Source of the DNA: an uncultured Burkholderiales bacterium
GTDB taxonomy: Bacteria > Pseudomonadota > Gammaproteobacteria > Burkholderiales > Burkholderiaceae_C
Direction: 5' to 3'
DNA: 52,411 bases
Assembly (NCBI GenBank): GCA_937871935.1
Contig: CALMQI010000300.1
Coordinates: 1 to 52,411 of the forward strand
Shown here: one piece after another, positions 31,133 through 43,533 of the stretch
Layout of the letters: each line of letters starts with the position of its first letter
How positions within the stretch are numbered: position 1 is the stretch's first letter
Translations under genes and position numbers: made by a program
Notes under the pieces: generated by a model
What the model was told of the DNA's origin: nothing
What the model saw: the letters and a program-made list of their open reading frames with translations, nothing else
Database searches by the model: none

Positions 31133-33680
31133 GCAGTACCTGCGCATCAAGGCCGAGCACCCGGACACACTGGTGCTGTACCGCATGGGCGACTTCTACG
31201 AGCTGTTCTACGACGATGCGCGCCGCGCGCATCGCCTGCTCGACATCACGCTCACGCAGCGCGGCGCCAGTGCCGGCGAGCCGGTGGTGATGGCCGGCGT
31301 GCCGGTGCATGCGCTCGAGAACTACCTCGGCAAGCTGATCAAGCTGGGCGAGTCGGTGGCCATCGCCGAGCAGGTGGGCGACGTGGCCACCGCCAAGGGG
31401 CCGGTGGAACGCAAGGTCGTGCGCGTGGTGACGCCGGGCACCGTCACCGACGGCGAACTGCTCGACGAACGGGCCGACACCACGTTATTGGCACTCACGC
31501 GCGAGGCGCGCGGCCGCACCTGGGGCCTGGCCTGGCTGACGCTGACGAGTGGGCGCTGCGGCCTGACCCAATGCGCCGAAGCCGAACTGGCGGGCTGGCT
31601 GACCCGGCTCGGGCCGGCCGAGATCCTGCTCGCCAGCGACGAACTGCCCGCGGCCGTCGTGGGTCAACGGGCCGCGCGCACCGTCCGCCCGGCGTGGCAG
31701 TTCGACGCAGCACTGGGCGTGCGCAAGCTGTGCGAGGCGCTGCGCGTGGCCTCGCTGGCCGGCTTCAATGCCGATGGGCTGCCGCTGGCCCACGCGGCGG
31801 CCGCTGCGTTGCTGTCGTATGCCGAGCGCACGCAGGGCGACGCTCGCCCGCATCTGGCGGAGCTCACAGTCACGCAGGCGGCCGAGTTGCTCGCACTGCC
31901 GCCGGCCACGCACCGCAACCTCGAGCTGACGCAGACCCTGCGCGGCGAGAACGCGCCCACCTTGCTGTCGCTGCTCGACACCTGCAGGACCGGCATGGGC
32001 AGCCGAGCCCTGCGCCATTGGCTGATCAACCCGCTGCGCGACCGCGCGGCCGCCACGGCACGGCACGACGCCATCGATCGTCTGCTCGGCGGGCCGGGCC
32101 TCACGCTGCGCGAATCGCTGAGGAACGTGAGCGACGTCGAACGCGGCGCCGCGCGGCTGGCGCTGCGCCAGGTGCGCCCGCGCGAGCTGGCCGGCCTGCG
32201 CGACACGCTGCGTGCGTTGCCGGCGTTGCGCGCGCAGGTACCGACCGACAGCGCTCTGCTGCAATCGGCACTCGCGGCCCTGCAGCCCGACGCAGCGATC
32301 CTCGCGCTGCTGCAGCGCACGCTGGCCGAGGAGCCGGCCGTGCTGCTGCGCGACGGCGGCGTGATCGCCACCGGCCATGACGCCGATCTCGACGAACTGC
32401 GCGCGATCGGCCAGAACTGCGACGCCTTCCTGCTCGAGCTCGAGTCGCGCGAGCGCGCGCGCACCGGCATCGGCAACCTGCGCGTGCAGTTCAATCGGGT
32501 GCATGGCTTCTACATCGAGGTCACCGCCGGCCAGGTCGACAAGGTGCCCGCCGACTACCAGCGGCGGCAGACGATGAAGAACGCCGAGCGCTACATCACG
32601 CCGGAGCTCAAGCGCTTCGAGGACAAGGCGTTGTCGGCACAGGACCGCGCCCTGGCGCGTGAGAAGCTGCTGTGGGATGCGCTGCTCGATGCGCTGGCGC
32701 CGCACGTCGACGCGCTGGCCGCGCTCGGCCGCGCGCTGGCCACGTTGGACGCGCTGGCATGCCTGGCCGAACGCGCCGCGACGCTCGACTGGAGCCGGCC
32801 GCAATTCGCCACGCACCCCTGCATCGACATCGAAAACGGCCGCCATCCGGTGGTGCAGGCGCGGCTGGCCGAAACCGGCGGTGCGCCGTTCATCGCCAAC
32901 GACACCCGGCTCGATGCGCGGACGCGGTTGCAGGTGATCACCGGCCCCAACATGGGCGGCAAGAGCACCTACATGCGTCAGGTGGCGCTCATCGTGCTGC
33001 TCGCGGCGATGGGCTCGTTCGTGCCGGCTCGGGCCTGCGTGCTGGGGCCGATCGATGCGATCCACACCCGCATCGGTGCCGCCGACGATCTGGCCAATGC
33101 GCAATCGACCTTCATGCTCGAGATGACCGAGGCCGCAGCGATCGTGCACGCCGCGACCGACCAGTCGCTGGTGCTGATGGACGAGATCGGCCGCGGCACC
33201 TCCACCTTCGACGGGCTGGCGCTGGCCAGCGCGATCGCCACCCACCTGCACGATCGCAACAAGGCCTTCACGTTGTTCGCCACGCACTACTTCGAACTCA
33301 CCGAATTTCCGGCCCGACATGCACAGGCGATCAATGTGCACGTGTCGGCCGCCGAGTCGGGCCACGACATCGTGTTCCTGCACGAAGTGCAAGCCGGCCC
33401 GGCGAGCCGCAGCTACGGCGTGCAGGTGGCGCGACTGGCCGGCGTGCCCGCTGCCATCGTGCGGCAGGCGCAGCACACGCTGGAGGCGCTGGAGCGCCAG
33501 TCGCGCGAAGGCTCTGCGCAGGTGGACCTTTTCACGGCGCCGCCGGCCGCACCCGCCGCGCCCGGTCTGCCCCCGGCGCTGGCCGCGTTGCGTGATCTCG
33601 AGCCTGATACGCTGACGCCCCGAGAAGCGCTCGACGCGCTGTACCGATTGAAGGCCCTGGCCAAGGACGACACCGCATGA
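31125..33680 (+). CDS. mutS: DNA mismatch repair protein MutS (element-supplied 5' end)
   Basis: 851 aa from ATG 31125. Mismatch-binding F-Y-E at residues 24-26 (GDFYELF), Walker [14 protein letters not shown], Walker [17 protein letters not shown], and a C-terminal [11 protein letters not shown] helix. No Shine-Dalgarno precedes ATG 31125. The reading frame stays open upstream through element DNA (SAHTP, then [10 protein letters not shown]) to at least a TTG at 31029, so the translated protein may carry an element-encoded N-terminus. The native promoter and start are 17 kb away at 13944, so expression depends on the element. Its stop overlaps the Anbu gene start. Confidence 0.93.
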   Translation: MMQQYLRIKAEHPDTLVLYRMGDFYELFYDDARRAHRLLDITLTQRGASAGEPVVMAGVPVHALENYLGKLIKLGESVAIAEQVGDVATAKGPVERKVVRVVTPGTVTDGELLDERADTTLLALTREARGRTWGLAWLTLTSGRCGLTQCAEAELAGWLTRLGPAEILLASDELPAAVVGQRAARTVRPAWQFDAALGVRKLCEALRVASLAGFNADGLPLAHAAAAALLSYAERTQGDARPHLAELTVTQAAELLALPPATHRNLELTQTLRGENAPTLLSLLDTCRTGMGSRALRHWLINPLRDRAAATARHDAIDRLLGGPGLTLRESLRNVSDVERGAARLALRQVRPRELAGLRDTLRALPALRAQVPTDSALLQSALAALQPDAAILALLQRTLAEEPAVLLRDGGVIATGHDADLDELRAIGQNCDAFLLELESRERARTGIGNLRVQFNRVHGFYIEVTAGQVDKVPADYQRRQTMKNAERYITPELKRFEDKALSAQDRALAREKLLWDALLDALAPHVDALAALGRALATLDALACLAERAATLDWSRPQFATHPCIDIENGRHPVVQARLAETGGAPFIANDTRLDARTRLQVITGPNMGGKSTYMRQVALIVLLAAMGSFVPARACVLGPIDAIHTRIGAADDLANAQSTFMLEMTEAAAIVHAATDQSLVLMDEIGRGTSTFDGLALASAIATHLHDRNKAFTLFATHYFELTEFPARHAQAINVHVSAAESGHDIVFLHEVQAGPASRSYGVQVARLAGVPAAIVRQAQHTLEALERQSREGSAQVDLFTAPPAAPAAPGLPPALAALRDLEPDTLTPREALDALYRLKALAKDDTA

Positions 33681-34504
33681 CCTACTGCATCGGCATCCGG
33701 CTCAACGCCGGTCTCGTGTTCCTGTCGGATTCGCGCACCAACGCCGGCATGGACCAGATCAGCACCTACCGCAAGATGATCATCTACGAGAAGCCCGACG
33801 ACCGCTTCATGGTGCTGCTGTCGGCGGGCAACCTGTCGGTCTCGCAGTCGGTGCGCGAGCTGCTGCAGGTGGAGAGAATCGACCGCGGTGCGCACGAGGC
33901 GCCGCTGACGATCTGGAACGCCACCAGCATGTTCGATGCCACGCGCGTGCTCGGCGCCACCGTGCGACGCGTCTACGCCGAGGACGGCGCCGCGCTCAAG
34001 GCAGCCGGCATCGACTTCAATGCGTCGATGATCTTCGGCGGCCAGATCCAGGGCGAAGCGATGCGGCTGTTTCTCGTGTACTCGGCCGGCAACTTCATCG
34101 AAGCCACGCGCGAGACCTGCTACTTCCAGGTCGGCGAGTCCAAGTACGGCAAGCCGGTGCTCGACCGGCTGATCACGCCCGCCACGCCGCTCGAAACTGC
34201 CGCCAAATGCGCACTGGTGTCGATGGATTCGACGCTGAAGTCCAACCTCGGTGTCGGCCTGCCGCTGGACCTGCTGGTGTATCGCGCCGGTGAGATGCGC
34301 AGCGACCGCATCGTCTGCATCGACGAGGGCAACCCGTACTTCCAGATGATCCGCGGCAGCTGGGGCCAGCGCCTGCGCGAGGTATTCGACAGCCTGGAAG
34401 ACCCGCGCTGGGACGGCGGCAGCGCGCAGTTCCCGCTGCGCGTGGACTCGCCCCGCTACGAGCCGATGCGCAAGATCACGCATCCGGGCGAAAAGGTGGT
34501 CTAG
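33677..34504 (+). CDS. Anbu proteasome-type peptidase
   Basis: 275-aa COG3484 protein, the bacterial ancestral beta-subunit homologue. [20 protein letters not shown] carries the Thr2 that becomes the N-terminal nucleophile after Met removal, and the Asp and Lys partners lie in SDSRTN and [20 protein letters not shown] and [20 protein letters not shown] are family segments. Anbu usually sits with ATP-grasp, alpha-E and transglutaminase genes; here it overlaps mutS by 4 nt, with none of those partners. Cytoplasmic oligomeric peptidase presumed. Confidence 0.93.
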   Translation: MTYCIGIRLNAGLVFLSDSRTNAGMDQISTYRKMIIYEKPDDRFMVLLSAGNLSVSQSVRELLQVERIDRGAHEAPLTIWNATSMFDATRVLGATVRRVYAEDGAALKAAGIDFNASMIFGGQIQGEAMRLFLVYSAGNFIEATRETCYFQVGESKYGKPVLDRLITPATPLETAAKCALVSMDSTLKSNLGVGLPLDLLVYRAGEMRSDRIVCIDEGNPYFQMIRGSWGQRLREVFDSLEDPRWDGGSAQFPLRVDSPRYEPMRKITHPGEKVV

Positions 34505-34600
34505 GGCATCGAGCCGCCGGGCGCTACGGCCAATGGCCCGGCCCGCGGCGTCAAATGGCCCTTGATGGCGTGCCGTGGGCGGCGCTACACCTGAGCCATT

Positions 34601-35368
34601 GTGAATACACCGCTGCAGGCCATTGTCGAGGCCCACCCCCCGCGCGCGCATGCCGGCGTCGCGGCGGGCCGCCGGGTGCAGGTGATCTGCGATGACCTCG
34701 AGGCAGCACTGCCCTGGTCGCGCGCGCTCGCCGCCGAGGGCCTGCGCCCGCACACGCGCACCTGGGACGGCGCGCCGGACGCGGCCGCCGACGGCGACCG
34801 TCCCGACGCCTGGATCGTGCACCTGGCGCGTGCGCTGCCCGAGCAACTGGCACGGCTGCGCCAGCTGCGTGCGCAGGCACCGCGCGAGCCGCTGCTGACG
34901 GTGTGCGCCGCGCTGCGCGAGCTCGATCAGGTGCTCGCGCTGGAGATGGGCGCCGACGACGTACTCGACGCCGGCGTCGGCGCGCCGGTGGTGGCGGCGC
35001 GGCTGCGGGCACTCTGGCGACGCTGCGATACCGCCGGCGACGCGCCGCAGCGACATCCCGAGCAGTTGCAGTTCGGCGAGCTGAGGCTGCTGTTGCGCGA
35101 GCGCCGTGTCACGTTGGGCCCTGTTGAAGTCGCGTTGACCGAGGCCGAGTTCGAGGTGTTGTGGCTGCTGGCGCTGCGCGCCGGCCATGCCGTGTCGCGG
35201 CTCGAGCTGGTGCGGCAGATCCGCGGGCTCGACTACCAGCGGCTCGACCGCTCGATCGACTGCCGTGTCTACCGCCTGCGCCTGAAGCTCGGCGACGGCG
35301 ACCCGGCGCACCAGCGCATCCGTACGGTGCGCAATCGCGGCTATCTGTTCGCGCCGTCGCCCTGGTAG
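34601..35368 (+). CDS. OmpR-like regulator with degenerate receiver
   Basis: 255 aa, GTG start. An N-terminal receiver-like domain (RVQVICDDLEAALPWSRALA) in which the phospho-acceptor site reads DAWIVHLARALP, with His74 in place of Asp, and the switch Lys motif is replaced by LDAGVGAP. A linker leads to a C-terminal winged helix (VALTEAEFEVLWLLALRAGH, IDCRVYRLRLKLG, RTVRNRGYLF) that is intact. It therefore probably acts without phosphorylation. No sensor kinase is adjacent. Its end overlaps the MocR gene end on the other strand. Confidence 0.88.
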   Translation: MNTPLQAIVEAHPPRAHAGVAAGRRVQVICDDLEAALPWSRALAAEGLRPHTRTWDGAPDAAADGDRPDAWIVHLARALPEQLARLRQLRAQAPREPLLTVCAALRELDQVLALEMGADDVLDAGVGAPVVAARLRALWRRCDTAGDAPQRHPEQLQFGELRLLLRERRVTLGPVEVALTEAEFEVLWLLALRAGHAVSRLELVRQIRGLDYQRLDRSIDCRVYRLRLKLGDGDPAHQRIRTVRNRGYLFAPSPW

Positions 35369-36810
35369 CCGCCGCTGCGCTCGATGTCGTGCAACGCCCG
35401 TCCGATCACCCGCACTGACCGCTCGATCGTGCGCACATCGAAGGCGCCGTAGCCCAGCACCAATGCGTTCCAGCGCCCAGGCTGGATGCAGGTGGATGAC
35501 AGCGCGATCGCCAGCACGCCCTGCTCGCGAATGCGCCGCACCACCTCCATGTCCTGCACAGCGGGCGGCAGGTGCAGGCAGGCGAAGGTGCCGGCCGCCG
35601 TCGGCCCCAGGCGCGCCCAGGGCGGCACGTGACGGCGCACCGCCGCCACCAGCGCATCACGCCGCTCGCGTGACAGCCGGCGCAGCGTGCGCAGGTGCAT
35701 GCTCAGATGGCCCTCGTCGATGAACGCGGCCATCGCGAGTTGCAGCGACGTATTGGTGTGGTCGCCGAGCAGGCCCCGCATGGCAATGAAGACGTCAACC
35801 AGCCGTATCGGCACCACCAGGTAGGCCAGGCGCAGCGCCGGGAACATGATGCCCTCGAAGGTGCCCATCAACAGCACGCGGTCGGAGCGGTCCATCGCCT
35901 GGAACGCCGTCGGCGCCTCGGCGTCGTGCGCGATCTCGTCGTTGAAGTTGCCCTCGATGATCCAGGCCCCGGACTCGTCGGCCCATTGCAGCAGGTCGGC
36001 CCGGCGCGCGCTGTCGGTGCGCACGCCGAGCGGAAACTGCGTCAGCGGGTGCAGGTAGACCGCCGCCGCATTCGGTGCAGCGGCGCGGCCGGCGGCCACG
36101 TCGAGCCCGCGCGCGTCGAACGACACGCCCACCACCCGGGCATGCAGCGCCTGGAACAGCGACAGCAGACTGGCATGGCCGGGATCCTCCAGCCACACCT
36201 GATCGCCGGGCTCGAGCAGCACGCGCACGATGAGCTCGATCGCCTGGCTCGGGCTGTTGAGCACCAGCACCTGGTCGGGCAGACACAGCGTGGCGCGTGT
36301 CAACGACAGATGGCGCGCGATCGATTCGCGCAGTCCCGGCAGGCCGGCGGCCGGCCCGTAGCTCAGGTGGTCGCGATAGTGCTCGCCGAGCGAACGCGTG
36401 ACCAGCCGCCGCCAGGTCGACAGCGGAAACGCGTCAAGCATCGGCGCGCGCGGAAACAGCGGCGCGGGCGCGATCAGCCGGTGCGGCAATTCGATCTGCC
36501 GCGGCTTGCCGAGGTAAACCGCCATCCGGTTGAGCACCTGCCCGGCCGATTGGCTGAGTGGCCGCATCACCGACCTGGCCGGGTCGGCACGCGCCGGCTG
36601 CGGCCGGCTCGCGACGTAAGTGCCGTCACCGACGCGACGTTCGAGATAGCCCTCCATCTGCAGTTGCGCGAAAGCTTCGTCGACGGCGCCGCGCGCGACC
36701 CGCCAGTCAGCAGCGAGCTGTCGCGCCGACGGTAGCCTGGTGCCGGGCCGGAGGTGGCCGCGCTGGATTGCATCGAGCACCGTCTGGTAGACACGCAGCC
36801 GCCGCGGCAT
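35341..36810 (-). CDS. MocR/GntR-type regulator lacking PLP-binding residues
   Basis: 489 aa from ATG 36810, where the GntR wing begins (VYQTVLDAIQRGHLRPGTRL, LPSARQLAADW). The aminotransferase-like domain is full length, but the PLP sites have changed: GTFSK is GTFEG (Gly320 for the Schiff-base Lys), and the DDYD motif is GNFN (287-290), losing the Asp and the Tyr. The rest (FPALRLAYLVVP) is preserved. So it likely senses another ligand or is PLP-independent. Upstream in-frame extension to 37068 exists but lacks homology. Flanked by two unusual OmpR-like proteins. Confidence 0.88.
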   Translation of the reverse strand: MPRRLRVYQTVLDAIQRGHLRPGTRLPSARQLAADWRVARGAVDEAFAQLQMEGYLERRVGDGTYVASRPQPARADPARSVMRPLSQSAGQVLNRMAVYLGKPRQIELPHRLIAPAPLFPRAPMLDAFPLSTWRRLVTRSLGEHYRDHLSYGPAAGLPGLRESIARHLSLTRATLCLPDQVLVLNSPSQAIELIVRVLLEPGDQVWLEDPGHASLLSLFQALHARVVGVSFDARGLDVAAGRAAAPNAAAVYLHPLTQFPLGVRTDSARRADLLQWADESGAWIIEGNFNDEIAHDAEAPTAFQAMDRSDRVLLMGTFEGIMFPALRLAYLVVPIRLVDVFIAMRGLLGDHTNTSLQLAMAAFIDEGHLSMHLRTLRRLSRERRDALVAAVRRHVPPWARLGPTAAGTFACLHLPPAVQDMEVVRRIREQGVLAIALSSTCIQPGRWNALVLGYGAFDVRTIERSVRVIGRALHDIERSGGYQGDGANR

Positions 36811-37031
36811 GCGGGCGTTCGACGCCGGCAGCAATGGCTGGATGATGGCGCCTGCAGCTTGTTTGGCCAATCTCGGTCCCTCGTCCGGCAGTCGCGACTT
36901 TAGGCGTGCGGCGCGACGAACGGCGCCGCCGTGCGATGGACGGCCGAGCGGGACTCCCGAGACGCAGCCGGCGCGCATTGGCTCGCATCGCCGGGCCACA
37001 ATGGTTCTTGTCGCGCCGAGGCCGCCTGTCC

Positions 37032-37913
37032 ATGATGCGTCGGAACATGGGCTATCACCGCGAGCCACTGGCGAATTCTTTCGATCGCACGCAGGCGCCG
37101 CTGCGCGCGTCGGATGTGGGCGCGCCGGCGCGGCTGGTGCTGGTGGTCGGTGCGCAGAGCCGGCCGCAGCGGGCCTGGCTCGACTGCCTGGCCGAGCGCG
37201 GGCTGCGCTGCGTCTGGGAAGCCGACGTCGAACACCTCGCAGGCCTGCAAGGCCAGGTGCTGTTCGACGCGGTCGTCGCCGACCTCAGCGGCGCCGGGGA
37301 CGACCGCATGGCCGGCCTGCTGACCCGCGTGCGCCAGCTCTACCACGGACGGGTGCTGGTGGTGTCGGATTCGCACGACGAGATCGACGAGATCATGGCG
37401 CTCGAACTCGGTGCCGACGATTTTCTCGCCACGCCGGTCAGCCCCCGGCGGCTGCGTGCGCGCCTGCTCGCGCTGCTGCGGCCCGAACCCCTCGCCGGCC
37501 CGCCTGCGTTGCAGGCGGCCGTTCCACCCGCGCCGTTGGCGGCGCTGGGCGGCTGGCGACTCGACGCCGCGCGGTTGCGCCTGCAGCGCGACGAGCACAC
37601 CGTGCCGCTGACAGCCACCCAGGCCCAGCTGCTGCAATGCCTGGCCCACCACGCCGGCCGGCTGGTGCCGCGCGCCGAACTGCATGAGCGCATCTGTCCC
37701 GGCGCCTCCGACATCCGGGCCCGGACGATCGACGTCTACGTGCACCGGCTGCGCCGCCGGCTGGCCGAAGCCGGGGTCGGCGGCATCCACATCGAGGCGG
37801 TGCGCGGCCGCGGCTTCGTGCTGCATGCCGAGGTCGACGCCGACACCACCACCGTCGAAACGCGGCGCGGCCCGGCCGCACTACCGTTGCGCAGCGTCTA
37901 CCTGAAGGCGTAG
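37032..37913 (+). CDS. OmpR-like response regulator with atypical receiver
   Basis: 293 aa. Receiver: LVLVVGAQSRPQRAWL lacks the acidic pair, Asp84 (VVADLSG) is kept, and the switch Lys is Thr (FLATPVSP). The winged helix (VPLTATQAQLLQCLAHHAGR, RTIDVYVHRLRRRL, VRGRGFVL) is intact. The start at ATG 37032 is the first plausible one; ATG 37046 is not in frame. Its last 16 nt overlap the 3' end of the TonB receptor gene on the opposite strand. Confidence 0.88.
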   Translation: MMRRNMGYHREPLANSFDRTQAPLRASDVGAPARLVLVVGAQSRPQRAWLDCLAERGLRCVWEADVEHLAGLQGQVLFDAVVADLSGAGDDRMAGLLTRVRQLYHGRVLVVSDSHDEIDEIMALELGADDFLATPVSPRRLRARLLALLRPEPLAGPPALQAAVPPAPLAALGGWRLDAARLRLQRDEHTVPLTATQAQLLQCLAHHAGRLVPRAELHERICPGASDIRARTIDVYVHRLRRRLAEAGVGGIHIEAVRGRGFVLHAEVDADTTTVETRRGPAALPLRSVYLKA

Positions 37914-40660
37914 CTCACGCCCAGGTACATGAAGCGGCCGCGTGGATCGGCGTACTGCGGGTCGTAGCCCGACTGGAACGACGTCTGGCCACCCGCGTTG
38001 GTATACGGCGGCGCCTTGTTGAGCAGGTTGCGCACGCCGGCCGTCAGCGTCAGGTTCTTGAGGCCGGTGTACTGCAGCTGGGCGTCCACGGTCTCGTAGG
38101 CGCCGACCCGTCGGATCGGCAGATCGAAGAACGGCGAGTTGCCGAGGTCGTAGTAGCTGCTCTGCCAGTTGTAGGCCAGCGTGCCGCTCCAGTCGCCACG
38201 CGCCAGGTTGGCCGACAGGTAGGTCTTCAGGCGCGGTACCACGCCGCCGGTGGCGCCGTTGACCTGGCTGATGGCGGTGGTGTAGGTCCCGTCCGGATTC
38301 TGCGCGTCGTAGGTGATGAAATAGGTGCCGCTGTAGGCCAGCGTGAGCCGCCCGATGTCGCCCGCGTTGAAGCGCCACTTGGCGTCGAAGTCGACGCCCG
38401 CGATGTGGATGCGCCCGATGTTCAGGTTGCTCTGGTCGATCTGCGTGATCTGTCCGGGCAGGGTCGGGAATGCCGGGTCGACCGCCCCACGCGTGATGAG
38501 GCTTGCATACTTGGCCAGGCTGGCGTCGTCGGCCAGGATCACCGACGGCGTGATGCCGTTGTTGATCTGGTCCTTCAGGTTGATCTTGAACACGTCGACC
38601 GCCAGCGACGCGTCGGTGGCCGGCTCGATCACCAGGCCGAGCGTGGCACTCACCGACCGCTCGGGCTTGAGCGTCGGCGTGCCTTGGAACAGCACCGGGA
38701 ACTGGGTGCCGCAGTCCTTGACCTGGTCCTGCGTCGTCGGGCAGCGCGCCGGGTCGCTGAGGCCCGGAGTCGTGACGCTGCTCTGCGCCGGCAGGTACAG
38801 GTCCTGCAGGCTCGGGGCGCGATAGCCCTTGCCGATCGAACCGCGCATCAGGAAGGCGCGCATCGGCTGCCAGCGCAGGCTGAACTTCGGCGTCGTCGAG
38901 TTGCCCACACCCTGGTAGCGGTCGAAGCGCACCGCCGCCGAGCCCTCCAGCCCCTTGGTGATCGGCACGACGGCTTCGCCGAACACCGAGTCGACGTTGC
39001 GTGAACGATGGGTGTCGAGGAAGTTGCCGCCATAGCCCGACACGTCGCCGGTCTGGATCTCCGGGCTGGCCACGAAGTCGTACTTCTCCTTGCGCGCCTC
39101 GACGCCGATCGCGATCGCCAGCGGGCCGCCGGCCATCTGCAGCAGGTCACGCGAGCCCTTGACCTGCACGCTGTCGAGCTGCGAGTCGATCTCGAACGCC
39201 TTGCCGACGAAGTTGGTGGCCTTGATCTGCGCGTCGATGTCCGGCGTGTTGGGGCCGAAGAAGTTGACCGTGCCGCTGTTCAGCAGCGGCATGATCCGGG
39301 TGAGCATCGGAAAGCCGTCGTTGACCTGTTCGGTCACCTTGCTCCGCGAATGCAGCACGCCGGCGTCGAAGTCCCAGCCGAAGCGGCTGCCCTTCACCCC
39401 GGCCGTCAGGCGCGGTGCCTCGGCCGTATCGGTGATGTCGCGGTCCCCGCTGACCGCCGCGCGGTAGCGCACCAGCAGGTCGGGCGTCGGCCCGCCGGTC
39501 TGGCTCTGCACGTACGCGGTCGGATAGAACGGGCTGGCCGGCGTGAGCAGGATGGTCGACGACGGAAACGCGGTGAACGTGTTGTAGGGCGCCTGGGTGG
39601 CCAGCGGATTGTTCAGCGGGATGGTGAACTGGTCCGACAACGGCACCGGCTGGATCACGTTGTTCTGCTTGTTGCGGTTGAACGAGGCCTGCACGTAGGC
39701 CTCCAGGTCGGGCGCGATGGTGAACGACGCCGAACCATAGACGCTGGCCCGCTCGGTGTCGGGCAGCAGCGAGACCAGCGGCGCCGGGTCGAAGCGGCAG
39801 GCCGCCGTCGAGCGGAACGGAATGAACGACGAGTACGGCCCCGGGCAGGTGGGCGCCGTCGGGTTGCCGGCAAACGACCCGTCGACCGCCGCGATGTTGG
39901 CCGGGAAGGTGTTGCCCGAACTGGTGTCGTTCTGCGCGTCGAGATTGGTGCCCGACGAGGCGAAGCCGCGATCGCGGCCGAACAGCGCGGCCTCCTTCTG
40001 GTAGGACGCGCCGATCATCACGTTGAAGCGGTCGCGCGCGAGGTCGCCCCAGCCCCACAGCAGGCCGACCCGCTTGCTGCTGGCGCCACCGTCGCTGGTG
40101 TCGCCGTAGGTGGCGCTCAGCTCGAGGCCGGTGTAGTCCTTGCGCAGGATGAAGTTGACGACACCGGCGATCGCGTCGGAGCCGTAGACGGCCGAGGCGC
40201 CGTCCTTCAGCACCTCGACGCGCTCGATCGCCGCCACCGGGATGCTGTTGACGTCCACCGACACCGAGTCGCCGCTGAAGCCGATGCCATAGGGCGCGAT
40301 GCGCTTGCCGTTCAGCAGCACCAGGGTGCGCTGCGAATTCAAGCCGCGCAGCGAGATCGACGAGATGCCGCCGGTGGTCGCGCCGGAGACGGCCGACGCG
40401 GTGAAGCCGCCGGAGCTGGCCACCGCGCTGACCGTCTGCATCAACTGCTCGACGTTCACCGCGCCGCTGCGCGCGATGTCGTCGCGCGTCAGGATCTGCA
40501 CCGGCAGCGCCGTCTCGGCGTCGATGCGCCGGATCGACGAGCCGGTGATCTCCACGCGTTGCGCATCCTGCGCCCAGGCACCGCACAGCGCGGTGGCGAG
40601 GGCCCCGCCACAAGCCCAGCGTGCGGCCTGGCTGACCGCCCTGATGTGAAATCCTGTCAT
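37898..40660 (-). CDS. TonB-dependent outer-membrane receptor
   Basis: 920 aa from ATG 40660 (GGGAGG upstream); signal peptide ends near CGAWAQ. Plug domain: TALPVQILTRDDIARSGAVN, ISLRGLNSQRTLVLLNGKRI and ERVEVLKDGASAVYGSDAIA with the usual barrel start. The barrel closes with RGRFMYLGVSYAFR. The Gln/Gly-rich FTASAVSGATTGG insertion and long plug suit the larger receptors that take up sugars, peptides or aromatic ligands rather than classic siderophores, but the ligand is unknown. No TonB/ExbBD or inner-membrane transporter is adjacent. Confidence 0.93.
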   Translation of the reverse strand: MTGFHIRAVSQAARWACGGALATALCGAWAQDAQRVEITGSSIRRIDAETALPVQILTRDDIARSGAVNVEQLMQTVSAVASSGGFTASAVSGATTGGISSISLRGLNSQRTLVLLNGKRIAPYGIGFSGDSVSVDVNSIPVAAIERVEVLKDGASAVYGSDAIAGVVNFILRKDYTGLELSATYGDTSDGGASSKRVGLLWGWGDLARDRFNVMIGASYQKEAALFGRDRGFASSGTNLDAQNDTSSGNTFPANIAAVDGSFAGNPTAPTCPGPYSSFIPFRSTAACRFDPAPLVSLLPDTERASVYGSASFTIAPDLEAYVQASFNRNKQNNVIQPVPLSDQFTIPLNNPLATQAPYNTFTAFPSSTILLTPASPFYPTAYVQSQTGGPTPDLLVRYRAAVSGDRDITDTAEAPRLTAGVKGSRFGWDFDAGVLHSRSKVTEQVNDGFPMLTRIMPLLNSGTVNFFGPNTPDIDAQIKATNFVGKAFEIDSQLDSVQVKGSRDLLQMAGGPLAIAIGVEARKEKYDFVASPEIQTGDVSGYGGNFLDTHRSRNVDSVFGEAVVPITKGLEGSAAVRFDRYQGVGNSTTPKFSLRWQPMRAFLMRGSIGKGYRAPSLQDLYLPAQSSVTTPGLSDPARCPTTQDQVKDCGTQFPVLFQGTPTLKPERSVSATLGLVIEPATDASLAVDVFKINLKDQINNGITPSVILADDASLAKYASLITRGAVDPAFPTLPGQITQIDQSNLNIGRIHIAGVDFDAKWRFNAGDIGRLTLAYSGTYFITYDAQNPDGTYTTAISQVNGATGGVVPRLKTYLSANLARGDWSGTLAYNWQSSYYDLGNSPFFDLPIRRVGAYETVDAQLQYTGLKNLTLTAGVRNLLNKAPPYTNAGGQTSFQSGYDPQYADPRGRFMYLGVSYAFR

Positions 40661-40936
40661 GTCGCCTCCCGATGAATGACCGTCGTCGATGCAAGCGGCT
40701 GCGCCGATTGCTTGCCGGCAATCTAGGCAGCACAGGCAGACACATCCGAAGCGAAAGGTGGAAGCCATGTCGCTGTGGCGATCCAGCAGCGCCTTTCGGT
40801 CGCACGTGTCGCAGGTCCGTGGCGTTGGCGACACCGGATGCGTGCCGACAGCCCCGGCGCCTGGCCCGTGCTTTCCCGGGTGTGTGGCGGCCGTCGCACA
40901 CCGGGCGCCTGTGCCCACCTGATAGCCTTGCGTCAG

Positions 40937-43520
<2,584 letters not shown>

Positions 43521-43533
43521 AGGCCTGTGCCCG

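Noticed and set aside
31485..33476. Long minus-strand ORF opposite mutS (663 aa)
   Set aside because: Composition-driven shadow; mutS on the plus strand has all motifs.
36811..37068. N-terminal extension of the MocR gene
   Set aside because: The frame is open but lacks homology, covers the neighbouring gene's start and promoter region, and GntR folds start at 36810.
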